A DNA stretch of 64,000 nucleotides from JBHGXV01 sp041920505. GTDB lineage: Bacteria; Bacillota; Bacilli; Brevibacillales; Brevibacillaceae. The notes under the pieces are model-generated. The model searched no databases and had not been told where the DNA came from. It saw only the letters and a list, made by a program, of their open reading frames with translations. The position numbers and the translations under genes were made by a program. The stretch lies in contig JBHGXV010000009.1 in the NCBI GenBank assembly GCA_041920505.1, positions 1-64,000 of the forward strand. Reading direction: 5' to 3'. Each line of letters opens with the position of its first letter. Position 1 is the first letter of the stretch. This document shows, in pieces, positions 42,175-50,639 of the stretch.

Positions 42175-44598
42175 TTACGCCCGCAGTTGCGCGCCGGTCT
42201 GTGCGGCCAGGGCGGCGATGACGCGAGCGGTGACTTCCTGCACTTCTTCGTCCTGAAGCGTGCGCTCCGGGTGGCGATAGACGAGCGAGAAAGCCATGCT
42301 CTTCTTGTCGCCGGCAATATGCTCCCCGGTGTAGACGTCGAACAGGGTCAGCGATTCGAGCAGGTCGCCGGCGGCCTCCCTGATCACGGCGGTGAGCGCG
42401 GCTGCGGTCACGGTGCGGTCGACGACCAGCGCGAGGTCGCGGGTGATCGCCGGGAACTTGGGCAGAGCGGTGTACGACGCGAACGCGGTGGCGTGGGCGA
42501 ACAATTTGCCCAGGTCAAACTGGAACACGTACGTCTCCGCCAGGTCATAGTCGCTCTCCTTCGACGGGTGAAGCTGGCCGAGGTATCCCACGGTCTCGCC
42601 GCTGACGATGACATCGGCGGTGCGGCCGGGGTGCATGCCGGTGCGGTCGGCCGCCGGACGGTATTCGACGCCGGTGACGCCAAGGCGGGACAAGAGCGAC
42701 TCGACGATGCCCTTGACCAGGAAAAAGTCAACCGGCTGTTTGACGCCTGTCCAGTGCGGCGGCACCCATTGACCGGTCAACAGTCCGGCCAGGTAGAGCG
42801 GCTCCTCCGGCAGTTGGGTCAACGCCGCTTCTTCGCTCAGGAAGACGTGGCCCACTTCGAACAGGGCGAGGTCGTGGTTTTGCCGGTTTTTGTTGTAGAC
42901 CGCGCTCTCCACCAGTCCGCCAATGAGATGCGTACGCAACACACTGCGATCCTCGCTCATCGGCATCGACAGCGCGACCGGGCGAACCGGTGCGGTGTGC
43001 AATCCGGAGAAGTCGGCGAGGCGCGCGGGATGCGTCAGCGAATAGGAGATCGTCTCCGACAATCCGGCGCCGATCAGGTGGTGGCGGACGATGCGGCGCA
43101 GCGACTGCTCGCGGGTCAGTCTGCCCTGGGTGGACTCGCCGCCCGGCAGGCTGGTCGGAATCCGGTCGTAGCCGTGCAGGCGGGCCACTTCTTCGATCAA
43201 ATCTTCCGGCAGGGTGATGTCGCCGCGGCGGGTCGGCACCTCCACGGTCCAGGTCTCTCCCTTAAGTCGGTAGGGGAAGCCCAGTCGGTCAAAGATCGGG
43301 GAGACCTCTTCCACCATCAGGTTCATGCCGAGATGGCGATTCAGTTTGTCGAGAGTGAGGGTGACCACCGCCGGCTCCAGTTCACGCACGGTCACGCCGG
43401 CGACACCCTTGGATACGGTGGCGTTGGCCAACCGCTGGATCAACAGGGCGGCGCGGTCGGCGGCGGGCAGGACGCGGCGCTGATCCACGCCTTTTTCCCA
43501 ACGGATGCAGCCTTCCGTGCGCATCCCCAGCATGCGCGACGAACGGCGGATCGATTGCGGCGTGAAGTAGGCGGACTCAAGGATGATCTCCGTCGTCTCC
43601 GGGGTGATCTCCGAATTGGCCCCGCCCATGATTCCGGCGATCGCCAGCCCTTTTTCCCCATCGGCGATCAGCAGGGTCTCTTCGTCCAGCTTCCGCTCCT
43701 GATTGTCCAGCGTGACGATCGTCTCGTCCGCGTGCGCCAGCCGGACGGTAATCGCGCGGTCGCGCACCTTGGTGGCGTCAAAGGCGTGCAACGGCTGGCC
43801 GTACTCCAGCATGACGTAGTTGGTCACGTCGACCACGTTGTTGATCGGGCGAACCCCTGCGGCCATCAGCCGGTTTTTCAGCCACTGCGGCGACGAGCCG
43901 ATGGTCACATTGGTAAAGTGACGTCCGGCGTACTGGTAGCAGTGGTCGGCGGCCTCGATGGTGACGGTCACCGGATTTGCGCCGCCGTTTTCCACCACGT
44001 CGGTGTCGGGCAGTTTCACCTCGCGGCCGAGGATCGCGGCCACCTCGTAGGCCACGCCCAGCATGCTCAGACAGTCGGAACGATTGGGAGTAAGTCCCAG
44101 TTCCAGCACGTAGTCGTCAAGGCCGAGGTAAGTGACGGCATCCATGCCCACTTCCGCGTCGTCAGGCAACACCATGATGCCCTCCTGCTGGTCTTTGGCC
44201 AACAGCTTGTCATTTAGCCCCAGTTCCTTGGCGGAGCAGATCATCCCCTGGGACTCGACGCCGCGCAGCTTGGAGCGCTTGATGTGGATGCCCCCCGGCA
44301 GTTTGGCGCCGATGAGCGCGACCGGCACTTTTTGCCCCTGGGCGACGTTGGGCGCGCCGCAGACGATTTGCAAATCCTCGCCCTGCCCGGCGTCGACGAC
44401 GCAGACGCTCAGCCTGTCGGCGTCGGGATGCTTGCTGCGCTCCTTGACGTAGCCGACGACCACGTTGGAGACACCGGCGTTGCGCGGTTCCACCGCCTCC
44501 ACCTCGATCCCGCTTCGGGTCAGCTTCTCCGCCAGCTCATGCGGAGTGACGCCTGTCAAATCCACGTATTCGGACAGCCATTGATATGACACTTTCAT
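42175..44598 (-). CDS. pheT: Phenylalanine--tRNA ligase beta subunit
   Basis: PheT binds tRNA-Phe and edits mischarged Tyr-tRNA in the heterotetrameric synthetase. The 807-residue protein has the N-terminal EMAP-type tRNA-binding domain (about 40-150, GAKLPGGIHIKRSKLRGVESQGMICS), the B3/B4 editing domain, B5, and a C-terminal ferredoxin-fold anticodon-binding domain (YTALPKFPAITRDLALVV and SLVYRHPERTLQDEEV). ATG at 44598 lies 17 bp after pheS. Both genes are controlled by the T-box upstream of pheS. Confidence 0.98.
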   Translation of the reverse strand: MKVSYQWLSEYVDLTGVTPHELAEKLTRSGIEVEAVEPRNAGVSNVVVGYVKERSKHPDADRLSVCVVDAGQGEDLQIVCGAPNVAQGQKVPVALIGAKLPGGIHIKRSKLRGVESQGMICSAKELGLNDKLLAKDQQEGIMVLPDDAEVGMDAVTYLGLDDYVLELGLTPNRSDCLSMLGVAYEVAAILGREVKLPDTDVVENGGANPVTVTIEAADHCYQYAGRHFTNVTIGSSPQWLKNRLMAAGVRPINNVVDVTNYVMLEYGQPLHAFDATKVRDRAITVRLAHADETIVTLDNQERKLDEETLLIADGEKGLAIAGIMGGANSEITPETTEIILESAYFTPQSIRRSSRMLGMRTEGCIRWEKGVDQRRVLPAADRAALLIQRLANATVSKGVAGVTVRELEPAVVTLTLDKLNRHLGMNLMVEEVSPIFDRLGFPYRLKGETWTVEVPTRRGDITLPEDLIEEVARLHGYDRIPTSLPGGESTQGRLTREQSLRRIVRHHLIGAGLSETISYSLTHPARLADFSGLHTAPVRPVALSMPMSEDRSVLRTHLIGGLVESAVYNKNRQNHDLALFEVGHVFLSEEAALTQLPEEPLYLAGLLTGQWVPPHWTGVKQPVDFFLVKGIVESLLSRLGVTGVEYRPAADRTGMHPGRTADVIVSGETVGYLGQLHPSKESDYDLAETYVFQFDLGKLFAHATAFASYTALPKFPAITRDLALVVDRTVTAAALTAVIREAAGDLLESLTLFDVYTGEHIAGDKKSMAFSLVYRHPERTLQDEEVQEVTARVIAALAAQTGAQLRA

Positions 44599-44615
44599 GC
44601 TCCTGATCTCCTCTC

Positions 44616-45650
44616 TTACGCTCGGTTGAACTGGCGCAGGAAACGCACGTCGTTGTTGTAGAAATGGCGAATGTCGTCAATGCCGTACTTGAGCAGGGCG
44701 ATCCGCTCCACGCCCATGCCGAAAGCGAATCCGCTCACTTCATCCGGATCGTACCCGGCCATTCTCAACACGTTGGGATGCACCATCCCGGCGCCGAGAA
44801 TCTCGATCCAGCCTGTGTGTTTGCACATCCGGCAGCCGTCGCCCGCGCACATCACGCACTGGATGTCCACCTCGACGCTCGGCTCGGTGAACGGGAAAAA
44901 GCTGGGACGCAGCCGAATCTGCTGGTTCTCGCCAAACATCTGCCGGGCGAAGCTGAGCAAGGTCCCCTTGAGATCGCTCATGCCGATCCCCTTGCCGATC
45001 ACCAGTCCTTCGATCTGGGTGAACTGGTGTGAGTGGGTCGCGTCGTCGTCATCGCGCCGGTACACTTTACCCGGACAGATGATTTTGACGGGGGTTTTCC
45101 CTTCTTTTTTCAACATCGTCCGCGCCTGCACGGGCGAGGTGTGGGTGCGAAGCAAAATCTCCTCGGTGATGTAAAACGAGTCCTGCATGTCGCGGGCCGG
45201 GTGGCCTTTGGGGAAATTGAGCATCTCGAAGTTGAACTTGTCCAACTCCGCTTCAGGCCCTTCGGCCACTTCAAAGCCAAGCCCGATAAAAATGTCCTCC
45301 GCCTCCTCAATGATCCGAGACAGCGGATGCATCGTGCCCGTCGGCATCGGACGTCCGGGCAGGGTCACATCCACCTCTTGCGACGCCAGCTTGGCCGCGA
45401 GCGCCGCCTGCTCCAACTGGGCCTCTTTGTCGGCTATGGCCTGCTCGATCGCCGCGCGCACCTCGTTGACCATCTGGCCGACGACAGGCCGCTCTTCCGG
45501 CGACAAACTGCCCATACCCCGCAAAATTTCAGTCAGCTCCCCTTTTTTGCCGAGGTATTTGACGCGCAACTCCTGCAGTTGCTTATCGTCGGCCACCTCC
45601 GCCAACTGGGTCAGCGCCGTCTGCTTCATTGCCTGTAAACGTGTTTGCAC
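44616..45650 (-). CDS. pheS: Phenylalanine--tRNA ligase alpha subunit
   Basis: PheS is the catalytic class II subunit. The 344-residue protein has the N-terminal coiled coil (LAEVADDKQLQELRVKYLGK), motif 1 region (PTGTMHPLSRIIEEAEDIF), motif 2 (FTEPSVEVDIQC) and motif 3 (SGFAFGMGVERIALLKYGIDDIR). GTG at 45650 is chosen because AAAGGAG lies 9 nt upstream and the length equals that of Bacillus PheS; the TTG two codons earlier is too close to that site. Confidence 0.97.
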   Translation of the reverse strand: MQTRLQAMKQTALTQLAEVADDKQLQELRVKYLGKKGELTEILRGMGSLSPEERPVVGQMVNEVRAAIEQAIADKEAQLEQAALAAKLASQEVDVTLPGRPMPTGTMHPLSRIIEEAEDIFIGLGFEVAEGPEAELDKFNFEMLNFPKGHPARDMQDSFYITEEILLRTHTSPVQARTMLKKEGKTPVKIICPGKVYRRDDDDATHSHQFTQIEGLVIGKGIGMSDLKGTLLSFARQMFGENQQIRLRPSFFPFTEPSVEVDIQCVMCAGDGCRMCKHTGWIEILGAGMVHPNVLRMAGYDPDEVSGFAFGMGVERIALLKYGIDDIRHFYNNDVRFLRQFNRA

Positions 45651-45687
45651 TGCCAATCGCTCCTTTTTCAACAAAACTGATGGACAA

Positions 45688-45955
45688 ACAAAAAAACCCG
45701 CCCCAAAGGGACGAGTTTTGCTCGCGGTACCACCCTCGTTAGGCCGAAAGATCGACCTCACTCGTGTCATTGGTAACGGGAATGACCCGGACGGCTCCTA
45801 CTTTCCTAAAAAAATCAGGTTTCAGAGGTCTGCTCCGGAGGGAATTCCATAGCTATAGCACTAGAAACGCTTTCAGTCGACGGCGTTTCCTCCCTGAAAG
45901 GCTATAGGAGCTATGTACTAGTCTCCGTCATCGCATTCGTCACGATAAAACTTGT
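45688..45955 (-). ncRNA. T-box leader (Phe) of pheST with terminator
   Basis: The diagnostic T-box GGGTGGTACCGCG is on the minus strand at 45736-45723. It is followed by a terminator stem (45694-45704 with 45708-45718) and a T-run to 45688. Stem I upstream contains GAATTC (complement 45842-45847), giving UUC, a Phe codon, in a specifier-like position, matching the pheS gene. Uncharged tRNA-Phe should stabilise the antiterminator and allow expression. Confidence 0.95.
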
Positions 45956-45961
45956 GGCGAA

Positions 45962-45990
45962 ATTATAACACATCTTGTCCAATCGTGCAA
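45962..45990 (-). promoter_or_regulatory. pheST T-box promoter
   Basis: On the minus strand TTGCAC (45990-45985), a 17-bp spacer and a perfect TATAAT (45967-45962) lie directly upstream of the T-box. Transcription would start near 45955. Confidence 0.88.
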
Positions 45991-46081
45991 ACCCGTTACC
46001 AACATCACTTTGTTTCTCCAGCCGTCGGGATATGCTGGTAAGGAAGTCACAGACAAGTCGCTTGCAACAGGAGGTTACTGT

Positions 46082-46816
46082 ATGAAGCCCGATCTGGATT
46101 ACCTGTTCGATAAAGAATGCACGTGCGCGTTTTGCGGCACGTCGTTTACGACCAAGCGGGTGCGGCGCGGCGCCGTCCCTTTCGTCAAACGGGACGCCGA
46201 CTTTTGCACCTATTACAAACGGCTTGCGGCCAATCCGATTCTCTACACGGTGGCGGTCTGCCCGACGTGCGGCTACGCCTTCACCGACCAGTTTTCGCCG
46301 GTGCTCTCTCCCGCCGTCCGGCGGCGGATCGAAACCTGCATCGCCGACAAGTGGACGCCCAAATCGTACGGCGGCGAACGGGGCATCCCCGAGGCGATTG
46401 CCACCTACAAACTGGGGATTTACTCCGCCGAACTGAAAGAGGAACTGCACAGCATCAAGGCCGGACTGTACCTGCGGCTGGCCTGGCTGTATCGCTTCCT
46501 GGAAAACGCGGCCGAGGAGTGCCGCTTCCTCACGCTGGCCGCAAGCGAGTACGAGCAATCGTACATCCACTCCGATTACGAGGCTGGCGACAAAGAGATG
46601 TCGGAAGTGCGCATCCTCTACCTGATCGGCGAACTGATGCGCCGGATCGAACGCTACGACCAGGCGGTCCAGTATTTTTCCCGCGCGGTCCAGTTAAAAG
46701 ACCAAACCATCGAGCAAGGGATCATCAACATGGCCCGCGATCAATGGTCGCTGGCGCGCGAGCAGTACAACGAGAAACGCAAGCTGGCGGGCGAACCGAA
46801 CACTCTTGCCACATAA
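46082..46816 (+). CDS. DUF2225 protein (zinc-finger plus TPR-like)
   Basis: The 244-residue protein has an N-terminal zinc-ribbon-like domain with CTCAFCGTSF and CPTCGYAFTD (two CxxC pairs), then a helical repeat region (about 110-240) with YKLGIYSAELKEELHSIKAGLYLRLAWLYR split over two helices, typical of DUF2225. Function is unknown, though some members are linked to sporulation. ATG at 46082 follows CAGGAGG. It is transcribed away from the pheST T-box and converges with the SpoU gene. Confidence 0.88.
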   Translation: MKPDLDYLFDKECTCAFCGTSFTTKRVRRGAVPFVKRDADFCTYYKRLAANPILYTVAVCPTCGYAFTDQFSPVLSPAVRRRIETCIADKWTPKSYGGERGIPEAIATYKLGIYSAELKEELHSIKAGLYLRLAWLYRFLENAAEECRFLTLAASEYEQSYIHSDYEAGDKEMSEVRILYLIGELMRRIERYDQAVQYFSRAVQLKDQTIEQGIINMARDQWSLAREQYNEKRKLAGEPNTLAT

Positions 46817-46829
46817 CGGCGGCGCACCG

Positions 46830-47645
46830 CTATCGGGTGCGCCGCTGGCGTTGCGCTTCGTACAGCACGATGCCAGAAGCGACGGCAGCGTTGAGCGACT
46901 CCGCTCCGCCGTAGAGCGGTATGTGTACGCGCGCGCTGGCCGCATCCAGCATCGCGGGGGAGACGCCGCGCCCTTCGTTGCCGATGACGATCGCCAGTTT
47001 TCCCGCGTACAGCGGTGCGTCATACGGCTGGCTGTCACTGGCAAGCGAGGTGACCAACAGCCGTCCGCGCGCCGCTTTGACATCGGCCGCCACATCGGAG
47101 AGTCTTAGGGTAAACACCGGCAGGCGGAACAGGCTGCCCATGGTCGCACGCACCACTTTGCCGTTGTACACGTCGACGCTGCCCTCCCCGAGGATCACCG
47201 CGTCCACCCCGGCGGCATCGGCTGTGCGGATAATGGTGCCCAGGTTGCCGGGGTCCTGGATTTCGTCCAGCATCAACAGGAAAAAGTCGCGCTCACGCGC
47301 ACGCCCCCACCAGCGCTCCCAGTCCGCTCCGGTCCTTCTCACCTCGGCGAGCACGCCCTGCGGCGTCTTCGTCTCCGACAGCCTGGCGATTACGGCGGGC
47401 GAGGCGGCAATCAGCTTGACCGGCTGCGCCCGCTCCTGCAACAGGCGGGCACACCCGCCGTCCAGACCGCGCTCCTGGTCATAGATCACGGTCAGCACCT
47501 CGCTGTCTGAGCGCAACGCCTCTTCCACCAGATGGGCGCCTTCGACGAGAAACGTTCCCGTCTCTTCCCGCCCTTTTCGCTTAAGCAGTTTCCCGAGCCG
47601 CTTCACCAGCGGATTCTGTACGGAGGTAATCACTTCGTCTGCCAT
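46830..47645 (-). CDS. SpoU/TrmH-family RNA 2'-O-methyltransferase (YsgA-like)
   Basis: The 271-residue protein has an N-terminal substrate-binding domain (ITSVQNPLVKRLGKLLKRKGR, GTFLVEGAHLVEEAL) and the knotted SPOUT domain: MLDEIQDPGNLGTIIRTADAAG, NGKVVRATMGSLFRLPVF, LAIVIGNEGRGVS and IPLYGGAESLNAAVASGIVLYE. It methylates a ribose in rRNA or tRNA, probably 23S rRNA. In Bacillus this gene lies near sspI and pheS, as here. A 10-bp stem without T-run covers its end (46819-46845). Confidence 0.93.
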   Translation of the reverse strand: MADEVITSVQNPLVKRLGKLLKRKGREETGTFLVEGAHLVEEALRSDSEVLTVIYDQERGLDGGCARLLQERAQPVKLIAASPAVIARLSETKTPQGVLAEVRRTGADWERWWGRARERDFFLLMLDEIQDPGNLGTIIRTADAAGVDAVILGEGSVDVYNGKVVRATMGSLFRLPVFTLRLSDVAADVKAARGRLLVTSLASDSQPYDAPLYAGKLAIVIGNEGRGVSPAMLDAASARVHIPLYGGAESLNAAVASGIVLYEAQRQRRTR

Positions 47646-47647
47646 CG

Positions 47648-48301
47648 TTACGCAAGCTCCTCGAATTCTTTCAAATGGCGGTTGTGCCCGATGATCACCA
47701 GCACGTCGTTCTCCCGGATCACCTCGTCCGGACGCGGCGTGATGTTGAACGCATCGCCGCTCTTGATCGCGATCACGTTTACGCCGTACCGGGCGCGAAC
47801 GTCCAACTGGCGCAGGGTTTTGCCCACCATGCCGGGCGTGACAACCACTTCGGCCACGCTGTAGTCTTCGGCCAGCTCGATAAAGTCGAGCACGTTGGCG
47901 GAAATCAGGTTGTGCGCCACCCGCACGCCCATGTCCCGCTCAGGGAAGACCACCCGGTCCGCCCCTACCTTGTACAGCACCTGTCCGTGCCGCTCGTTCT
48001 GCGCTTTGGCGACGATCTTTTTCACGCCCAGTTCTTTCAGGATCAGCACGGTCAGAATGCTCGCCTGGATGTCCGCGCCGATCGCCACCACGACCACGTC
48101 GAAATTGCGGATGCCGATCTCGCGCAGAGCCGTCTCGTCCGTGGAGTCGGCCTGGACGGCATGCGTCACGTACTGGATATGTTCATTGATTCGTTCTTCG
48201 TCTTCGTCGATGCCCATCACTTCATAATCCATCTCATACAAGGTACGGGCCACGCTGGAGCCAAACCGGCCCAGCCCGATTACCGCAAACTGTTTCGACA
48301 T
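47648..48301 (-). CDS. ktrA: Potassium uptake regulatory protein KtrA/KtrC (RCK)
   Basis: KtrA forms an octameric cytoplasmic ring that gates the KtrB channel by binding ATP/ADP. The 217-residue protein has the RCK_N Rossmann motif VIGLGRFGSSVART, Asp at the end of strand 2 (GIDEDEER), ADSTDETALREIGI, and a C-terminal RCK_C domain. It ends 2 bp before the SpoU gene. The likely membrane partner KtrB is encoded about 10 kb away (58402). Confidence 0.93.
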   Translation of the reverse strand: MSKQFAVIGLGRFGSSVARTLYEMDYEVMGIDEDEERINEHIQYVTHAVQADSTDETALREIGIRNFDVVVVAIGADIQASILTVLILKELGVKKIVAKAQNERHGQVLYKVGADRVVFPERDMGVRVAHNLISANVLDFIELAEDYSVAEVVVTPGMVGKTLRQLDVRARYGVNVIAIKSGDAFNITPRPDEVIRENDVLVIIGHNRHLKEFEELA

Positions 48302-48438
48302 CGCTTTTCCACTCCTTTGGTATCATCAGGCATTATATCATATCCCTCTTTCCCCTACAAAAAAGTATGGAGCGTCCCGGGCGGACGAATACTATACGGG
48401 AAGACCGATCTTTCGCCAAAAAGGAGCGTGTGATTTTC

Positions 48439-48675
48439 GTGAACATCAACCTGTTGAATCTGCGCCAGGCCATCATGTACAAAATGCAGGGGGCCGACGC
48501 CCGCGACGTGGAAGAGACGATCAGCGACGCCGTCGCCACCGGGCAAGAGAAGACGCTGCCGGGCCTGGGCGTCTTGTTCGAAGTGCTCTGGCAGCACAGC
48601 GACCCGCAAACGCGCCAACAGATGGTCAACACCATCGCAGAGCACCTGCCGCAAAACATGGACAAGCCGGTGTGA
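48439..48675 (+). CDS. sspI: Small acid-soluble spore protein I
   Basis: SspI is a minor SASP made in the developing spore. The 78-residue protein has the family segments LNLRQAIMYKMQGADARDVEETI, ISDAVATGQEKTLPGLGVLFEVLW and ends QQMVNTIAEHL. The GTG at 48439 is the best start (AGGAG 12 nt upstream); GTG at 48430 is too close to that site. Presence of sspI marks the organism as an endospore former. It is divergent from ktrA and has its own terminator. Confidence 0.92.
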   Translation: MNINLLNLRQAIMYKMQGADARDVEETISDAVATGQEKTLPGLGVLFEVLWQHSDPQTRQQMVNTIAEHLPQNMDKPV

Positions 48676-48710
48676 CGAAAAAGGGGAGACTCCAGTCTCT
48701 CCTTTCGTTT
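48676..48710. terminator. Bidirectional terminator after sspI
   Basis: Stem AAAGGGGAGACT / AGTCTCTCCTTT (48680-48691 and 48694-48705, one wobble) with short A and T runs on the outer sides, between convergent genes. Confidence 0.8.
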
Positions 48711-48722
48711 ATAGACAAACTG

Positions 48723-50132
48723 TCAGGGGTGGCGGTTCCCGCTCGCTTTCCGCCAGACGAGCGTCGCCGCTGTCAGGTAAGCGATCGCCGCGATCAGGAA
48801 GGTGACGCTGGCCCCGCGGCGCCAGTCTGCCGACTCTTGCAGCACCGCTCCCGCCACGGCCACGCCCACCAACGCCCCAATCTGCCGGTTGACGTTCAGG
48901 ATGGCCCCGGCCATGTTGGCGTGCGACCGTCCCGCCGCCTGCATGACGGTCGCCGTCATCGCCGGCACCGAGACGCCCACCCCGAGGTTGACGGCCGCAA
49001 GCACTGCGGCCCAGACCGCATAAGGTGTCGTGAAAGCGACGGCAACCAACAGCAACGATCCGACGCCGGCCACCAAAAGAGCCGCCAGCATGGGCCTTCT
49101 CACCCCCAGACGGGCCGACAGGCGGGTAAACAACAGATTCCCCGCGACAAAGACAACCATCATCGGCAACAATTCTGCTCCAGCCTTGAGGGGGCTCGCT
49201 CCCTCCGCCTTCTGCAGGTAATAGCCAAGCATGAAGATCCCCCCGAAGAGCGCGAAGTTGAGCAAAAACCCGACGGTATTGGCCGCCAAAAGTCGGGCGT
49301 CACGCCAGAACCGTGCGGGAATGACGGGGACCTTTGCCCTGCGCTCGTGGAGCGTGAACAAAACGGCGGCGATCGCCGTCAAACTTGCCGCCCCGATGAT
49401 GAGCCAAGACGTCCAGCCGTACGAAGGGCCTTCGATCAGCGCAAACGAGAGACCCGCCAAGGCGATCATTCCCCACGCATGACCGGCGGCATTCCAGTTT
49501 TCCTCGTTGCACGGCGACGGTGCGATAAGCCGATGCGTCATCACCAGTCCGACGATCCCGATCGGCAGGTTGACCAAAAAAATGCTCCGCCAGCCGCACC
49601 ACTCGACCAATACCCCGCCAACGAACGGCCCGAGTCCCGAAGCGACGGAGACAAGGGCCGACCAGACGCCAAACATCCTGGCCCGTATTTTCTCATCCGG
49701 GTATGCCTGGGCGAGCAGGCTGAGGGAACCGGGCATGAAGAACGCCGCTCCGACACCTTGCAGAAAGCGGGCCGCAACCAGCACAAATCCCGTCGGAGCC
49801 GTGGCGCACAGAAGCGACGCCAGCACGAAAAATGCCAATCCCCCCATATACACCGTTTTCGCCCCATACCGGTTGGCCAACGATCCACCCGCGAGCAACA
49901 GGGATGCGAACGACAACATGTACCCGTCAACCACCCACGTCAGACCGGCGACACTGATTTTTAGCGTTTGTTGAATCTCGGCAACCGCGACGTTCACCAC
50001 GGTAACGTCAAGCGTTGCCATGACGAACCCCATTGCCAGCGCGACCAGCCGCCATCGATCCGTGGCGGATGCCGTCCGGTCGGCGGTTGCCGCATTTCCG
50101 TCATAAACAGGCCTTCCTCTCATCTCTGTCAT
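48723..50132 (-). CDS. MFS drug:proton antiporter, DHA2/EmrB-QacA type
   Basis: The protein has 14 predicted helices and DHA2 motifs: FVMATLDVTVVNVAVAEIQQ (motif D1), LAGGSLANRYGAKTVYMGG (motif A), RFLQGVGAAFFMPGSLSLL (motif B) and GPFVGGVLVEWCGWRSIFLVN (motif C). It should export cationic drugs or similar compounds. ATG at 50132 is nominal; ATG at 50123 is nearly as good, with AGGAAG upstream. It is divergent from an HxlR regulator over a palindromic operator, so that regulator probably controls it. Confidence 0.92.
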   Translation of the reverse strand: MTEMRGRPVYDGNAATADRTASATDRWRLVALAMGFVMATLDVTVVNVAVAEIQQTLKISVAGLTWVVDGYMLSFASLLLAGGSLANRYGAKTVYMGGLAFFVLASLLCATAPTGFVLVAARFLQGVGAAFFMPGSLSLLAQAYPDEKIRARMFGVWSALVSVASGLGPFVGGVLVEWCGWRSIFLVNLPIGIVGLVMTHRLIAPSPCNEENWNAAGHAWGMIALAGLSFALIEGPSYGWTSWLIIGAASLTAIAAVLFTLHERRAKVPVIPARFWRDARLLAANTVGFLLNFALFGGIFMLGYYLQKAEGASPLKAGAELLPMMVVFVAGNLLFTRLSARLGVRRPMLAALLVAGVGSLLLVAVAFTTPYAVWAAVLAAVNLGVGVSVPAMTATVMQAAGRSHANMAGAILNVNRQIGALVGVAVAGAVLQESADWRRGASVTFLIAAIAYLTAATLVWRKASGNRHP

Positions 50133-50226
50133 CACTTCCTGTCACCCACTCCCAACAAATGATTGGCAAAGGGGCCCCTCGCCAACTATACTAAATGAAG
50201 CAGTATTATTCTTAAAGTACGGATAT

Positions 50227-50247
50227 TTTGTATAGTAGCTATACAAA
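50227..50247. promoter_or_regulatory. HxlR-type operator between MFS and hxlR genes
   Basis: TTTGTATAG-TAG-CTATACAAA is a perfect 9-bp inverted repeat around a 3-bp centre, 22 bp before the HxlR start and about 95 bp before the MFS start. It overlaps TATAGT, a likely -10 of the regulator gene. Confidence 0.75.
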
Positions 50248-50269
50248 TAGATAGCGGAGGGAGCAACGG

Positions 50270-50587
50270 ATGGAGAACTGCCCGATTGAAAAGACCATGA
50301 GTGTACTGGGAGGAAAGTGGACGTTCGTGATTTTGCGGGATCTGTTTTACGGCCCCCGACGGTTCGGCGAATTGCAGCGCTCGCTCAAGGAGATCAGTCC
50401 CCGCACCTTGTCGTTGCGCTTGAAAGAGCTGGAGGCGGAGGGCATCATCCAAAGGACGGTCTACTCCGACATTCCCCCGCATGTCGAGTATTCGCTGACG
50501 GAAAAAGGACTGGCGTTGAAACCGGTTTTTGACGCGATGAAGGAGTGGGGAAACACCTGGAATGTCCTGGGGACCAGAAAACCGTAA
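50270..50587 (+). CDS. HxlR-family transcriptional regulator
   Basis: The 105-residue winged-helix protein shows CPIEKTMSVLGGKWTFVILRDL at the start, including the conserved Cys3-region residue, then YGPRRFGELQRSLKEISPRTLSLRLKELE (recognition helix) and the wing VEYSLTEKGLALKPV. HxlR proteins often sense electrophiles through that Cys. ATG at 50270 follows GGAGGGAGC. It is divergent from the MFS exporter and probably represses both. Confidence 0.93.
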   Translation: MENCPIEKTMSVLGGKWTFVILRDLFYGPRRFGELQRSLKEISPRTLSLRLKELEAEGIIQRTVYSDIPPHVEYSLTEKGLALKPVFDAMKEWGNTWNVLGTRKP

Positions 50588-50601
50588 CATGGCGCGGCAC
50601 G

Positions 50602-50632
50602 AAAAAACGCCCCTCATACAGGAGCGTTTTTT
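50602..50632. terminator. Bidirectional terminator
   Basis: AAAAAACGCCCCT / AGGAGCGTTTTTT stem (one mismatch, 5-nt loop) between convergent hxlR and M42 genes, with A6/T6 ends serving both strands. Confidence 0.9.
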
Positions 50633-50639
50633 CAGCAAA

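Noticed and set aside
42187..44217. A 676-codon open frame on the plus strand inside pheT
   Set aside because: It is the antisense shadow of pheT. pheT is conserved along its whole length and the antisense product has no recognisable domain.
46819..46845. Terminator at the end of the DUF2225 and SpoU genes
   Set aside because: The 10-bp stem has no T-run on either strand and partly lies in the SpoU coding sequence, so I did not call it as a terminator.
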